Below are positions 38,154 through 47,560 of a stretch of 64,000 nucleotides of DNA, piece by piece (positions within the stretch are counted from its first letter, which is position 1; each line of letters starts with the position of its first letter). The DNA comes from Burkholderiales bacterium (GTDB lineage: Bacteria > Pseudomonadota > Gammaproteobacteria > Burkholderiales > SHXO01), in the NCBI GenBank assembly GCA_020854105.1, contig JADZGB010000040.1:1-64000 (forward strand), written 5' to 3'. The translations under genes were made by a program, and so were the position numbers. Below the pieces are notes generated by a model. That model was not told where the DNA came from, did not search any database, and saw only the letters and a list, made by a program, of their open reading frames with translations.

Positions 38154-39599
38154 ATGAACGACGTCAACAAAGCGGCGGTGCCGTCTCGCAAGCCCGTCGA
38201 AGTCGCGGAACAGGCGCTCTACGAGATCCGCAAGAAGATCTACCCGCGTGCGGTCACCGGCAAGTTCGCCTCGCTGCGCTGGCTGTTCGTGTGGCTCACG
38301 CAGATCGTCTTCTACGGGTTCCCCTGGCTGGTCTGGAACGACCGGCAGGCCGTGCTGTTCGATCTGGCCGCGCGCAAGTTCTACATCTTCGGCCTGGTAT
38401 TCTGGCCCCAGGACATCGTCTATCTGACCGCGCTGCTGATCATCTCGGCCTACTCGCTGTTCCTGTTCACCGCGGTGGCGGGGCGGGTGTGGTGTGGCTA
38501 CGCCTGTCCGCAGACCGTCTACACCGAGATGTTCCTGTGGATCGAGCACAGGGTGGAGGGGGACCGCACTGCCCGCATGCGGCTCGACAAGGAGGCCAAC
38601 GGTACCCGCAAGATTCGCCTCAAGCTCACCAAGCATGCGCTGTGGATCGCGCTGGCATTGTGGACCGGCTTCACCTTCGTGGGCTACTTCACGCCTATCA
38701 AGCCGCTGTTCCAGGACGTGGTGAACTTCAGCGCCGGGGGCTGGGCGACGTTCTGGATCCTGTTCTACGGCTTCGCCACCTACGGCAACGCCGGCTGGAT
38801 GCGCGAGCAGGTGTGCAAGTACATGTGCCCCTACGCGCGTTTCCAGGGCGTGATGTTCGATCCGGATACGCTCATCATCACCTACGACACGCAGCGCGGC
38901 GAGCCGCGCGGTTCGCGCAACAGGAGCGCCGACTACCGGGCGAAGGGCCTCGGCGACTGCGTGGACTGCGGCATCTGCGTGCAGGTGTGCCCGACCGGGA
39001 TAGACATCCGCGACGGCCTGCAGTACGAGTGCATCGGGTGCGGAGCCTGCATCGACGGCTGCAATCAGGTCATGGCGAAGATGGGCTATCCCAAGGGCCT
39101 GATCCGCTATTCGACCGAGAACGCGCTCAGGACCCAGATGAACAGCCAGCAGATCGCGCGCCGCGCGGCCAGGCCGCGCATCCTGGTATACAGCGGCATC
39201 CTGATGGCGGTGGTCGTGATCGCCATGGTGACGCTGTATCATCGCATCCCGGTCAAGGTGGACGTGATCCGCGACCGGGCCAATACCCTGCGCGGCATGG
39301 ACGAGCCCGTGGTCGAGAACGTGTATCGCCTGCAGATCATGAATACCGACGAACTGCCGCGCCAGATCACCATTCGGGTCTCGGGCCTGGAGGGCATGAC
39401 CATCGAATCGGAGGCGCAGCCGCTCGAGATCCGTGGTGCGACCAACCGGGTGGTTCCGGTGCGGGTGAAGGTGCAGCGCGCCGGGGTAGAGCCCGGTTCG
39501 CACCGCATCGACTTCACGGTGGAGGCACGCGAGTCCGCGCCAGGCAGCCAGGCCGAACCCATCGTGATCCACGAGAAGGCATCCTTCGTCCTTCATTAG
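38154..39599 (+). CDS. ccoG: Cytochrome c oxidase accessory protein CcoG/FixG
   Basis: KIYPRAVTGKFASLRWLFVWLTQ; WCGYACPQTVYTEMFLWIE; CVDCGICVQVCPTGIDIRDGLQYECIGCGACIDGCN. Confidence 0.96.
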   Translation: MNDVNKAAVPSRKPVEVAEQALYEIRKKIYPRAVTGKFASLRWLFVWLTQIVFYGFPWLVWNDRQAVLFDLAARKFYIFGLVFWPQDIVYLTALLIISAYSLFLFTAVAGRVWCGYACPQTVYTEMFLWIEHRVEGDRTARMRLDKEANGTRKIRLKLTKHALWIALALWTGFTFVGYFTPIKPLFQDVVNFSAGGWATFWILFYGFATYGNAGWMREQVCKYMCPYARFQGVMFDPDTLIITYDTQRGEPRGSRNRSADYRAKGLGDCVDCGICVQVCPTGIDIRDGLQYECIGCGACIDGCNQVMAKMGYPKGLIRYSTENALRTQMNSQQIARRAARPRILVYSGILMAVVVIAMVTLYHRIPVKVDVIRDRANTLRGMDEPVVENVYRLQIMNTDELPRQITIRVSGLEGMTIESEAQPLEIRGATNRVVPVRVKVQRAGVEPGSHRIDFTVEARESAPGSQAEPIVIHEKASFVLH

Positions 39600-39619
39600 C
39601 CGACCGACGAGCACATCGA

Positions 39620-40132
39620 ATGACACGCGCCACTACCGGAACGCTGTCCAGACCCTGGTATCGCGAGCCCTGGCCCTGGCTGTTGATGGTCGCCCCGGGC
39701 TCGGCGGTCATCGGCGGCCTCGTCACCGCATGGCTGGCGATCACGCACGTCGATCCGCTGGTTGTCGACAACTACTACAAGGAGGGCCTCGCCATCAACC
39801 AGGTCCTCGACCGCGACCGCGAGGCACGGCGCGCCGGCTATCGCGCGCAGATCCTGTTCAGCCAGGACGGCACACAGGTGCGCGTGCATCTGACCGGCGC
39901 TGCCCGCCTGCCCGCCTCGCTGCGGCTGCGTCTGGTCCATCCCACGCGCGCGGAACGGGATGCCGAGGCGCTTCTTGCCGGCACCCAGGCCGGCTGGTAC
40001 GAGGGTGCGCTGAGCATCGCGCCCGCGCCCCGCTGGACCATCCGGCTGGAGGGAGAGCAGCGGGAGTGGCGGCTCAGCGGCGAGTGGCGTCCGGCCGAAG
40101 GGGGCGAAGTCCTCCTGCTTCCCCGCGCGTAG
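39620..40132 (+). CDS. FixH family protein
   Basis: WYREPWPWLLMVAPGSAVIGGLVTAWLAITHVDPLVVDNYYKEGLAINQ; follows ccoG. Confidence 0.85.
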   Translation: MTRATTGTLSRPWYREPWPWLLMVAPGSAVIGGLVTAWLAITHVDPLVVDNYYKEGLAINQVLDRDREARRAGYRAQILFSQDGTQVRVHLTGAARLPASLRLRLVHPTRAERDAEALLAGTQAGWYEGALSIAPAPRWTIRLEGEQREWRLSGEWRPAEGGEVLLLPRA

Positions 40133-40186
40133 TCCCCACCCACAGAGCCGGGCTACCGGCCGCACTGCACCAGGCAGGAGAAGCGC

Positions 40187-40492
40187 ATGGATGGAAGGAA
40201 ACTGATCCAGATCCTGTGGCCGGCATTCGTCATCGCGGGTGCCGCCGAGGCCGTGTTTTTCACCGTCTTCGATCCGCGGGATCTGCGCCTGTACGGTGAG
40301 CCGCTGGAGGCTTCCCGCACCGCCATCTACTCGGTGGGATTCTTCGCGCTCTGGCTGGTCGCGGCCGCCTCGAGCGCGCTCACCATCTTCTTCCAGCGCA
40401 CCGCGGCCGAGATCAACCGCTGCCCGATTCCCGATGCGCGCGACCGTCCGGTCGGCTGTCCCAGGCGCGCCGACGGCGGCACCTGCAGCTGA
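40187..40492 (+). CDS. Small two-TM protein of unknown function linked to the cco cluster
   Basis: 101 aa, MDGRKLIQILWPAFVIAGAAEAVFFTVFDPRDLRLYGEPLEASRTAIYSVGFFALWLVAAASSALTIFFQ. Confidence 0.75.
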   Translation: MDGRKLIQILWPAFVIAGAAEAVFFTVFDPRDLRLYGEPLEASRTAIYSVGFFALWLVAAASSALTIFFQRTAAEINRCPIPDARDRPVGCPRRADGGTCS

Positions 40493-40570
40493 TTCGGCCA
40501 GGATTCCGGAACCCGCACGCCAGCTCTGCCCGCTCGTCGGCGGGCCCCTCGTAGCGCATTCCATCCGTAT

Positions 40571-40584
40571 GTGACCGGCGTCAC
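40571..40584. promoter_or_regulatory. Palindrome GTGAC-CGGC-GTCAC (extends to ATGTGAC...GTCACAT)
   Basis: 7-bp perfect arms (40569-40586) about 90 bp upstream of the MFP gene; CRP/FNR-superfamily-like half-sites. Confidence 0.65.
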
Positions 40585-40673
40585 ATCTCACGGTGATGCG
40601 CTTTGCTTAGCATCAAGGCTGCCCTGCCTGTTCACGGGTAAGGTGAGTGTGTCGAACCATACGGGGCCGGACG

Positions 40674-41708
40674 ATGCTGAAGAGGATCGCGCACGCGCTG
40701 TGGCTGCTGATGCCGGCTGCCGCGGCGGCACAGGGGTTTCCCACCGCTGCGGTGGAATACCGCGCGGTGGACCAGACCTATGCCACCGAGGCGGTGGTCG
40801 AGGCAGTGCGCCAGTCCACCATCTCGGCGCAGGTGATCGGACGCATCGTCGAGCTGCGGGTGGACGTAGGCGATCCGGTGAAGGCCGGACAGGTCATCGC
40901 GCGCATCGACGAGCGCGAAGCCGCGCAGGCAGTGGCCACGACCCAGGCGCGGGTGGCCCAGGCGCGTGCGAACGTCGAGAACGCCCGCCTGGCCCTCGAG
41001 CGCGCGCGCCGGCTGCTCGAGAGCAAGTTCGTGAGCCAGGCCGCAGTCGACAGTGCGGAGGCCGAGTTCAAGGCCGCGCAGGCGCAGCTGCTGGCGGCAC
41101 AGGCAACCGCGGGCCAGGCCACGGTGAGCAAGGGGCACAGCACGGTGATCGCGCCCTTCTCGGGGGTCGTCTCGGCCCGCCACGTCGAGCTTGGCGAGAT
41201 GGCCGCCCCCGGCAAGCCGCTGTTCACCGCATTCGACCCGGCGGACATGCGCGTCATCGCCGAGGTGCCCCAATCGCAGATCGCCCGCATCAAGGCCACG
41301 GGACGCGCCAGCGTCGAGATTCCCTCCACCGGACAGTGGCTGAAGGTGGCGACCGTGACCATTCTTCCCTCGGCCGATCCGCGCACGCACTCCAACCAGG
41401 TCCGTCTCGACCTGGACAAGGACAGCAAGGGCGTATACCCGGGCGTGTACGCGCGCGCGCACTTCGCCGTGGGCAGTGCGCGCAAGCTCGTGGTTCCGTC
41501 GCAGGCCGTCATCCGTCGCAGCGAAGTCGTGGGCGTGTACGTGATCGATGACAAGGGCAAGCCGCGCTTTCGCCAGTTGCGTCTGGGCGAAGCGGCTGGC
41601 GAGGGCTATCGGGAGGTTCTGGCAGGGGTGGCGCCGGGCGAGAAGGTCGCTCTGGAGCCGGTGAAGGCAGGCATGGCAAGCCCGGTCGACCGTGCGGGCG
41701 GCTCGTGA
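40674..41708 (+). CDS. RND efflux periplasmic adaptor (MFP) subunit
   Basis: ISAQVIGRIVELRVDVGDPVKAGQVIARIDEREAAQAVATTQARV...TVIAPFSGVVSARHVELGEMAAPGKPLFTAFDP. Confidence 0.92.
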   Translation: MLKRIAHALWLLMPAAAAAQGFPTAAVEYRAVDQTYATEAVVEAVRQSTISAQVIGRIVELRVDVGDPVKAGQVIARIDEREAAQAVATTQARVAQARANVENARLALERARRLLESKFVSQAAVDSAEAEFKAAQAQLLAAQATAGQATVSKGHSTVIAPFSGVVSARHVELGEMAAPGKPLFTAFDPADMRVIAEVPQSQIARIKATGRASVEIPSTGQWLKVATVTILPSADPRTHSNQVRLDLDKDSKGVYPGVYARAHFAVGSARKLVVPSQAVIRRSEVVGVYVIDDKGKPRFRQLRLGEAAGEGYREVLAGVAPGEKVALEPVKAGMASPVDRAGGS

Positions 41709-41727
41709 CACAACCAGGAGGAACGCT

Positions 41728-43005
41728 ATGGCACATATCGTCATTCTCGGCGCCGGCATCGGCGGCGTCTCCATGGCCTACGACATGCGCAAGCATGCGC
41801 GCAGGGAAGACAGGATCACCGTGATCTCGAACGTGGACTACTTCCATTTCGTGCCGTCCAATCCGTGGATCGCCGTGAACTGGCGCAAGCGCGACGACAT
41901 CGCCTTTCCCATCGCGCCGTATCTGCAGCGCAAGGACGTCGACTTCATCCCGGTCGGCGCCACCCGGGTGCAGCCGGGCGAGAACCGGGTCGAGCTGGCG
42001 GACGGACGCTCCGTGGCATACGACTTCCTGGTCGTGGCCACCGGACCGAAGCTCGCCTTCGAGGAGATCGAGGGGCTGGGGCCGCAGGGTCATACGCAGT
42101 CGATCTGCCACGTCGATCATGCGGTGGATGCGGCGCAGCGCTGGGACAGCTTCGTGCAGGATCCGGGTCCGATCGTCGTCGGCGCGGTGCAGGGAGCGTC
42201 CTGTTTCGGCCCGGCGTACGAGTTCGCGATGATCATGGACACCGACCTTCGCCGGCGCAAGCTTCGCGACAGGGTACCCATGACCTACGTCACGTCCGAA
42301 CCCTATATCGGCCACCTGGGCCTGGGCGGCGTCGGGGACTCCAAGGGCCTGCTCGAGTCCGCCATGCGCGAGCGGGACATCAAGTGGATCACCAATGCGA
42401 AGGTGACAGCCGTCGAAGCCGGGAAGATGCACGTCACGGAATTCGACGAGATGGGCAAGGAGAAGCGCACGCACGAGCTGCCGTTCAAGTACTCGATGAT
42501 GCTGCCGGCCTTCAAGGGCATCGATGCCGTGTCCGGCATCGAGGGCCTCACCAACCCGCGCGGCTTCATCGTGATCGACCAGCACCAGCGCAATCCGAAG
42601 TTCAGCAACATCTACGCGGTCGGCGTATGCGTGGCGATCCCACCGGTCGAGCAGACGCCCGTCCCGACCGGTGCGCCCAAGACCGGCTACATGATCGAGT
42701 CGATGGTCCAGGCCACGGCCGAGAACATCCGCGCGGTGCTCGACGGCGGGGAGCCCATCGCGAAGGCCTCCTGGAACGCGATCTGTCTGGCCGACTTCGG
42801 TGACAGTGGGGTCGCCTTCGTCGCGCTGCCGCAGATTCCGCCGCGCAACGTGAACTGGTTCGCGGAAGGCAAGTGGGTGCACCTGGCCAAGATCGCCTTC
42901 GAGCGCTACTTCATACGCAAGATGAAGAAGGGCACGACCGAACCGGTGTACGAGAAGCTGGTGCTGCATATGCTGGGCATCAAGAAGCTCAAGGACATCG
43001 CGTAG
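41728..43005 (+). CDS. Sulfide:quinone oxidoreductase-like FAD-dependent oxidoreductase
   Basis: HIVILGAGIGGVSMAYDMRK; GAVQGASCFGPAYEF; IYAVGVCVAIPPVEQTPVPTGAPKTGYMIESMVQATAENI. Confidence 0.88.
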   Translation: MAHIVILGAGIGGVSMAYDMRKHARREDRITVISNVDYFHFVPSNPWIAVNWRKRDDIAFPIAPYLQRKDVDFIPVGATRVQPGENRVELADGRSVAYDFLVVATGPKLAFEEIEGLGPQGHTQSICHVDHAVDAAQRWDSFVQDPGPIVVGAVQGASCFGPAYEFAMIMDTDLRRRKLRDRVPMTYVTSEPYIGHLGLGGVGDSKGLLESAMRERDIKWITNAKVTAVEAGKMHVTEFDEMGKEKRTHELPFKYSMMLPAFKGIDAVSGIEGLTNPRGFIVIDQHQRNPKFSNIYAVGVCVAIPPVEQTPVPTGAPKTGYMIESMVQATAENIRAVLDGGEPIAKASWNAICLADFGDSGVAFVALPQIPPRNVNWFAEGKWVHLAKIAFERYFIRKMKKGTTEPVYEKLVLHMLGIKKLKDIA

Positions 43006-43012
43006 CGCCGGC

Positions 43013-46000
43013 ATGGGCATCTCGGGACGCATCGCACGCTACTCCCAGGACGCGCAGCTCACCCCGCTGCTCGCCCTGGTGCTGTTTCTCCTGGGCGTGT
43101 TCGCGGTCCTCGTCACGCCGAAGGAGGAGGAGCCGCAGATCAACGTGACGATGGCGAACGTGTTCGTTCCTTTCCCCGGCGCCTCCGTGCAGGACGTCGA
43201 GAGCATGGTGAGCACGCCGGCCGAGCAGGTGATCTCCCGCATCGCCGGCATCGAGCACGTGTACTCGGTGTCCAGGCCGGGGATGGCGGTGCTCACCGCG
43301 CAGTTCGAGGTGGGTGTGCCGCACGAGCGCGCACTGGTGCTGCTGTACGACACCATCTTCTCGCACCGCGACTGGATCTCGCCCAACCTCGGCGTGGGCG
43401 AGCCGATCATCAAGCCCAAGGGCATCGACGACGTGCCGATCGTCACGCTCACGCTGTGGACGGACGATGCCTCGCGCGGCGCCTTCGACCTGGAGCGCGT
43501 CGGGCACGCCATGGAGAGCGAACTCAAGCGCGTGCCGGGAACGCGCGACGTGAGCACCATCGGCGGGCCGGGCCACGTCGTGCGCGTGCTGGTCGAACCG
43601 GAGCGCATGACCGCGTATCGCGTGACGATGCAGGACATCCGCGACGCGTTGCAGGTGTCCAACGCGTCGCAGCCCTCGGGTGCGGTGGTGCGCGACAACC
43701 GCGAAATCCTGGTGGAGACCGGACAGTACGTCAGCGGTGCCCGTGACGTGGCGGACCTGGTGGTGGGGGTGCAGGAGGGGCGGCCGATCTACCTGCGCGA
43801 CGTCGCGCGGGTGGTGGATGGACCGGACCAGCCGAGCCGCTACGTATGGACCGGAATCGGACCCGCCTACGGTGCCGATGCCGCAGCGGGCGGCGAGCAC
43901 CCTGCGGTCACGCTCGCGATCTCGAAGAAGCCCGGGGAGAACGCACCGGCAGTGGCCCGGCGCGTGCTGGAGGCGGCGCACGGCATGCGCGGCACCGTCA
44001 TCCCGGAGGGCGTGAACATGACGGTCACGCGCAACTACGGAGCGACGGCTGCCGACAAGGCAAGCAAGCTCATCCAGAAGCTGGTCTTCGCCACCCTGTC
44101 GGTGGTGGTGCTGGTGTTCGTCACGCTCGGGCGGCGCGAGGCGCTCATCGTCGGTCTGGCCGTGGTGCTGACGCTGGCGGCGACACTGTTCGCGTCCTGG
44201 GCCTGGGGCTTCACCCTCAACCGCGTCTCCCTGTTCGCGCTCATCTTCTCCATCGGCATCCTGGTGGACGACGCGATCGTGGTGGTGGAGAACATCCATC
44301 GCCATCGCCAGATGAGCGGCGAGCCGCTGCTCGCCATCATCCCGAGGGCCGTGGACGAAGTGGGGGGGCCGACCATCCTCGCCACCTTCACCGTCATTGC
44401 CGCGCTGCTGCCGATGGCCTTCGTGACCGGCCTGATGGGGCCGTACATGAGCCCCATCCCGATCAATGCGAGCATGGGCATGCTGATCTCGCTCGCGGTG
44501 GCCTTCACCGTCACGCCCTGGCTCGCCTACGGGCTCGCCTCGCACGCACCGGCGCACGCACACGTGCCCAGCCGGCTGGATGCGCGGCTGTCCAGCCTGT
44601 TCACGCACATCATGCAGCCCTTCCTGCGTGGCAGGGCAGGCGGTCGCAATCGCCTGTTCCTGCTGCTCGGCGTGCTCGCCGCCATCCTCGTCGCCGTATC
44701 GCTGGCGGCAGTGCAGCTCGTCGTGCTCAAGATGCTGCCCTTCGACAACAAGTCCGAGTTCCAGGTGGTCCTGGACATGCCGGTGGGTACGCCGCTGGAG
44801 ACGACCGGCGCGGTGCTGCGCGAGATGGGGGCGGTGCTGCAGCAGGTGCCCGAGGTGACCGACTACCAGGCATATGCGGGCACTGCCAGTCCGATCAACT
44901 TCAACGGCCTGGTACGCCAGTACTACCTGCGCGAGAGCCCGGAGCTGGGAGACATCCAGGTCAATCTCGCGGGCCAGCATGCGCGCGAGCGGCAGAGCCA
45001 CGAGATCGCGCAGGCGGTGCGCGCTCGGCTGGAGGCGATCGGCAGGGCGCATGGCGGCGACGTGATGGTGGTCGAGGTGCCGCCCGGGCCGCCGGTGCTC
45101 TCGCCCATCGTGGCCGAGATCTACGGACCCGACTACGAGGGCCAGCTTCGGGTGGCCAGGCAGGTGCGCGCGCAGTTCGAGGCCACGCCCGACATCGTCG
45201 CCATCGACGACACGGTGGACGCGCGTTCGCCGCGCCTGCTGCTGCGGGTGTTGCAGGGCAAGGCCGCGCTCGCCGGCGTGGCGCAGAAGGACGTCGTCGA
45301 GACGGTGCGCGCGGGCCTGTCCGGCGAGTACGTCACGCCCGTGCACAGCGGCGAGGCGAAGTACGAGATTCCCGTGCGGCTCACGCTGCCGCCCGAGCGG
45401 CAGAGCAGCGCGGACGAGTTGCTCAAGCTCACCGTGCGCGGCAACTCCGGTGAGCTGGTGCCGCTCGCGGAGCTGGTGCACGTGGAGACCAGCAGCCGCG
45501 AACGCACCATCCATCACAAGGATCTGCTTCCCGTGGTCTACGTGATGGGCGACATGGCGGGCGAGCTGGACAGCCCCCTCTACGGCATGTTCGCCATCCG
45601 CGGGACGCTGCGCGGAATGCGGCTCGGCGAAGGCGGCAGCCTGGCCGAGTATTTCATCAGCCAGCCCCTGGACCGCTACCGGAGCTACAGCTTCAAGTGG
45701 GACGGCGAGTGGCAGGTGACCTACGAGACCTTCCGCGACATGGGGATCGCCTACGGCGTCGGCCTCATTCTCATCTACCTCCTAGTGGTCGCGCAGTTCG
45801 GTTCGTATCTGACGCCCTTGATCATCATGGCGCCGATTCCGCTGACCATCATCGGTGTGATGCCGGGGCACGCCCTGCTGGGCGCGCAGTTCACCGCGAC
45901 CTCGATGATCGGCATGATCGCGCTCGCCGGCATCATCGTGCGCAATTCCATCCTGCTCGTCGATTTCGTGAATCAGGAAGTGGAGCGCGGCGTGGACCTG

Positions 46001-46279
46001 CAGGAGGCGGTGATCGGTGCGGCCGCCGCACGCGCCAAGCCGATCGTGCTCACCGGGCTGGCGGCCATGCTCGGCGCGATGTTCATCCTCGACGACCCGA
46101 TCTTCAACGGGCTGGCCGTGTCGCTGATCTTCGGCATCCTGGCGTCCACGCTGCTCACGCTGGTGGTCATCCCGGTGCTCTACTACGTCGCGTTGTGGCG
46201 CAAGCCCCGGCCCAGGACCGGCGAGGCCGGCACCGGTGCCGATCCGGTTTCGCACGCGCCGCCGGCGCAGGGTGTGTGA
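43013..46279 (+). CDS. RND-type efflux transporter permease
   Basis: 1088 aa AcrB/MmpL-fold; VTMANVFVPFPGASVQDVESMVSTPAEQVISRIAGIEHVYS; FSIGILVDDAIVVVENIHRH; GIIVRNSILLVDFVNQEV. Confidence 0.95.
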   Translation: MGISGRIARYSQDAQLTPLLALVLFLLGVFAVLVTPKEEEPQINVTMANVFVPFPGASVQDVESMVSTPAEQVISRIAGIEHVYSVSRPGMAVLTAQFEVGVPHERALVLLYDTIFSHRDWISPNLGVGEPIIKPKGIDDVPIVTLTLWTDDASRGAFDLERVGHAMESELKRVPGTRDVSTIGGPGHVVRVLVEPERMTAYRVTMQDIRDALQVSNASQPSGAVVRDNREILVETGQYVSGARDVADLVVGVQEGRPIYLRDVARVVDGPDQPSRYVWTGIGPAYGADAAAGGEHPAVTLAISKKPGENAPAVARRVLEAAHGMRGTVIPEGVNMTVTRNYGATAADKASKLIQKLVFATLSVVVLVFVTLGRREALIVGLAVVLTLAATLFASWAWGFTLNRVSLFALIFSIGILVDDAIVVVENIHRHRQMSGEPLLAIIPRAVDEVGGPTILATFTVIAALLPMAFVTGLMGPYMSPIPINASMGMLISLAVAFTVTPWLAYGLASHAPAHAHVPSRLDARLSSLFTHIMQPFLRGRAGGRNRLFLLLGVLAAILVAVSLAAVQLVVLKMLPFDNKSEFQVVLDMPVGTPLETTGAVLREMGAVLQQVPEVTDYQAYAGTASPINFNGLVRQYYLRESPELGDIQVNLAGQHARERQSHEIAQAVRARLEAIGRAHGGDVMVVEVPPGPPVLSPIVAEIYGPDYEGQLRVARQVRAQFEATPDIVAIDDTVDARSPRLLLRVLQGKAALAGVAQKDVVETVRAGLSGEYVTPVHSGEAKYEIPVRLTLPPERQSSADELLKLTVRGNSGELVPLAELVHVETSSRERTIHHKDLLPVVYVMGDMAGELDSPLYGMFAIRGTLRGMRLGEGGSLAEYFISQPLDRYRSYSFKWDGEWQVTYETFRDMGIAYGVGLILIYLLVVAQFGSYLTPLIIMAPIPLTIIGVMPGHALLGAQFTATSMIGMIALAGIIVRNSILLVDFVNQEVERGVDLQEAVIGAAAARAKPIVLTGLAAMLGAMFILDDPIFNGLAVSLIFGILASTLLTLVVIPVLYYVALWRKPRPRTGEAGTGADPVSHAPPAQGV

Positions 46280-46289
46280 CGAAGGTCAC
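46276..46289. promoter_or_regulatory. Palindrome GTGAC-GAAG-GTCAC
   Basis: Same half-sites and spacing as 40571; upstream of the DUF2892 gene and overlapping the RND stop. Confidence 0.6.
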
Positions 46290-46362
46290 CGACCCGCGCG
46301 GCGCGCGCGCCTAGAGTAGGGCCATGTCCAGCGCACCGATGCGCACCGATGGGAGCATCCAC

Positions 46363-46593
46363 ATGACCGTAGACAACATCGTACACGCCGTCGCCGGCAC
46401 GTTCATCCTGCTGTCGCTCGCGCTCGGCGTCCAGGACAGCCCGCTGTTCGTGAATGCGAACTTCCTGTGGTTCACCGCGTTCGTCGGTGCGAACCTGCTC
46501 CAGAGCGGGTTCACCAAGTGGTGCCTGATGGCCACGATCCTGCGCAAGCTGGGCGTGCCGGAGACGCGCCAGCAGGTGCTGCTGCGCGGCTGA
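46363..46593 (+). CDS. DUF2892 (YgaP-like transmembrane) protein
   Basis: MTVDNIVHAVAGTFILLSLALGVQDSPLFVNANFLWFTAFVGANLLQSGFTKWCLMATILRKLG; an upstream ATG at 46324 is also in frame. Confidence 0.85.
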   Translation: MTVDNIVHAVAGTFILLSLALGVQDSPLFVNANFLWFTAFVGANLLQSGFTKWCLMATILRKLGVPETRQQVLLRG

Positions 46594-46713
46594 TCGAGGC
46601 GCGAGCCGGCAGGGGCGGGCCTGCTGTCGGCACGTGGCGTCTTCGTGTCGGTATGAGACCGCCGGCTGCCGCCGTGCGGGTCGCGGCGGCCCGCCAGCTC
46701 CCCCGCCAACTAG

Positions 46714-47469
46714 CTAGGCGGGGCCCTTGCCTACCAGTTCGCGCAGGCCGCCGGCATTGATGATCCGGACGTTCTTCTGCTGGACCGCGATCAGCCCCTC
46801 TTCCTGGAACCGGGAGAACACGCGGCTCACCGTTTCCAGCTTCAGCCCCAGATAGCTGCCGATCTCTTCGCGCGTCATGCGCAGGTTGAACTCGCTGGGC
46901 GAGTAGCCGCGCGTCTGCAGACGCTGCGACAGATTGAGCAGGAAGGCCGCCAGGCGTTCCTCGGCACGCATGCTCCCGAGCAGCATCATCACGCCGTGCT
47001 CGCGCACGATCTCGCGGCTCATCACCTTGTGGAAATGGTGCTGCAGCGCTTCCATCTCGCGGCTCAGGCTCTCCAGCCGGTCGAACGGAATCACGCACAC
47101 CTCGCTGTCCTCGAGTGCGACCGCGTCGCAGGTGTGCTTCTCCGTGCCGATGCCGTCCATCCCCATCAGCTCGCCTGCCATGTGGAAGCCGGTCACCTGC
47201 TCGCGTCCGTCCTCGAGCAGCAGCTTGGTCTTGAAGAAGCCGGTGCGGGCCGCGTAGAGCGAATCGAAGCTCTCGCCGACGCGGAACAGGTATTCGCCGC
47301 GCTTGACGGGCCGGCGGGTGAATACCAGCTCGTCGAGCTTGTCCATCTCTTCCTCCCTCAGATCCACCGGGAGGCACAGCTCGCGCAGGCTGCAGCTGGA
47401 GCAGGCAGTCTTCAGACGCGAGAGATTGACATCGGGAACGATCTTGAAGGCGGTCATCTTGGAGGACAT
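46714..47469 (-). CDS. fnr: FNR-type transcriptional regulator (Crp/Fnr family, 4Fe-4S)
   Basis: CSSCSLRELCLP Cys cluster, GTEKHTCDAVALEDSEVCVIPF, HTH MTREEIGSYLGLKLETVSRVFSRFQEEGLI. Confidence 0.95.
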   Translation of the reverse strand: MSSKMTAFKIVPDVNLSRLKTACSSCSLRELCLPVDLREEEMDKLDELVFTRRPVKRGEYLFRVGESFDSLYAARTGFFKTKLLLEDGREQVTGFHMAGELMGMDGIGTEKHTCDAVALEDSEVCVIPFDRLESLSREMEALQHHFHKVMSREIVREHGVMMLLGSMRAEERLAAFLLNLSQRLQTRGYSPSEFNLRMTREEIGSYLGLKLETVSRVFSRFQEEGLIAVQQKNVRIINAGGLRELVGKGPA

Positions 47470-47490
47470 CGATTGCACCCGCTATGGCCT

Positions 47491-47504
47491 TTGATCCACG
47501 TCAA
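47491..47504. promoter_or_regulatory. FNR/Anr-type box TTGAT-CCAC-GTCAA
   Basis: Between divergent fnr and hemN. Confidence 0.85.
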
Positions 47505-47560
47505 TTCACAGCCGGGCCCGGAATGGCACAGTGGCACGCATGGAAGGAGCAGGCCCATCT

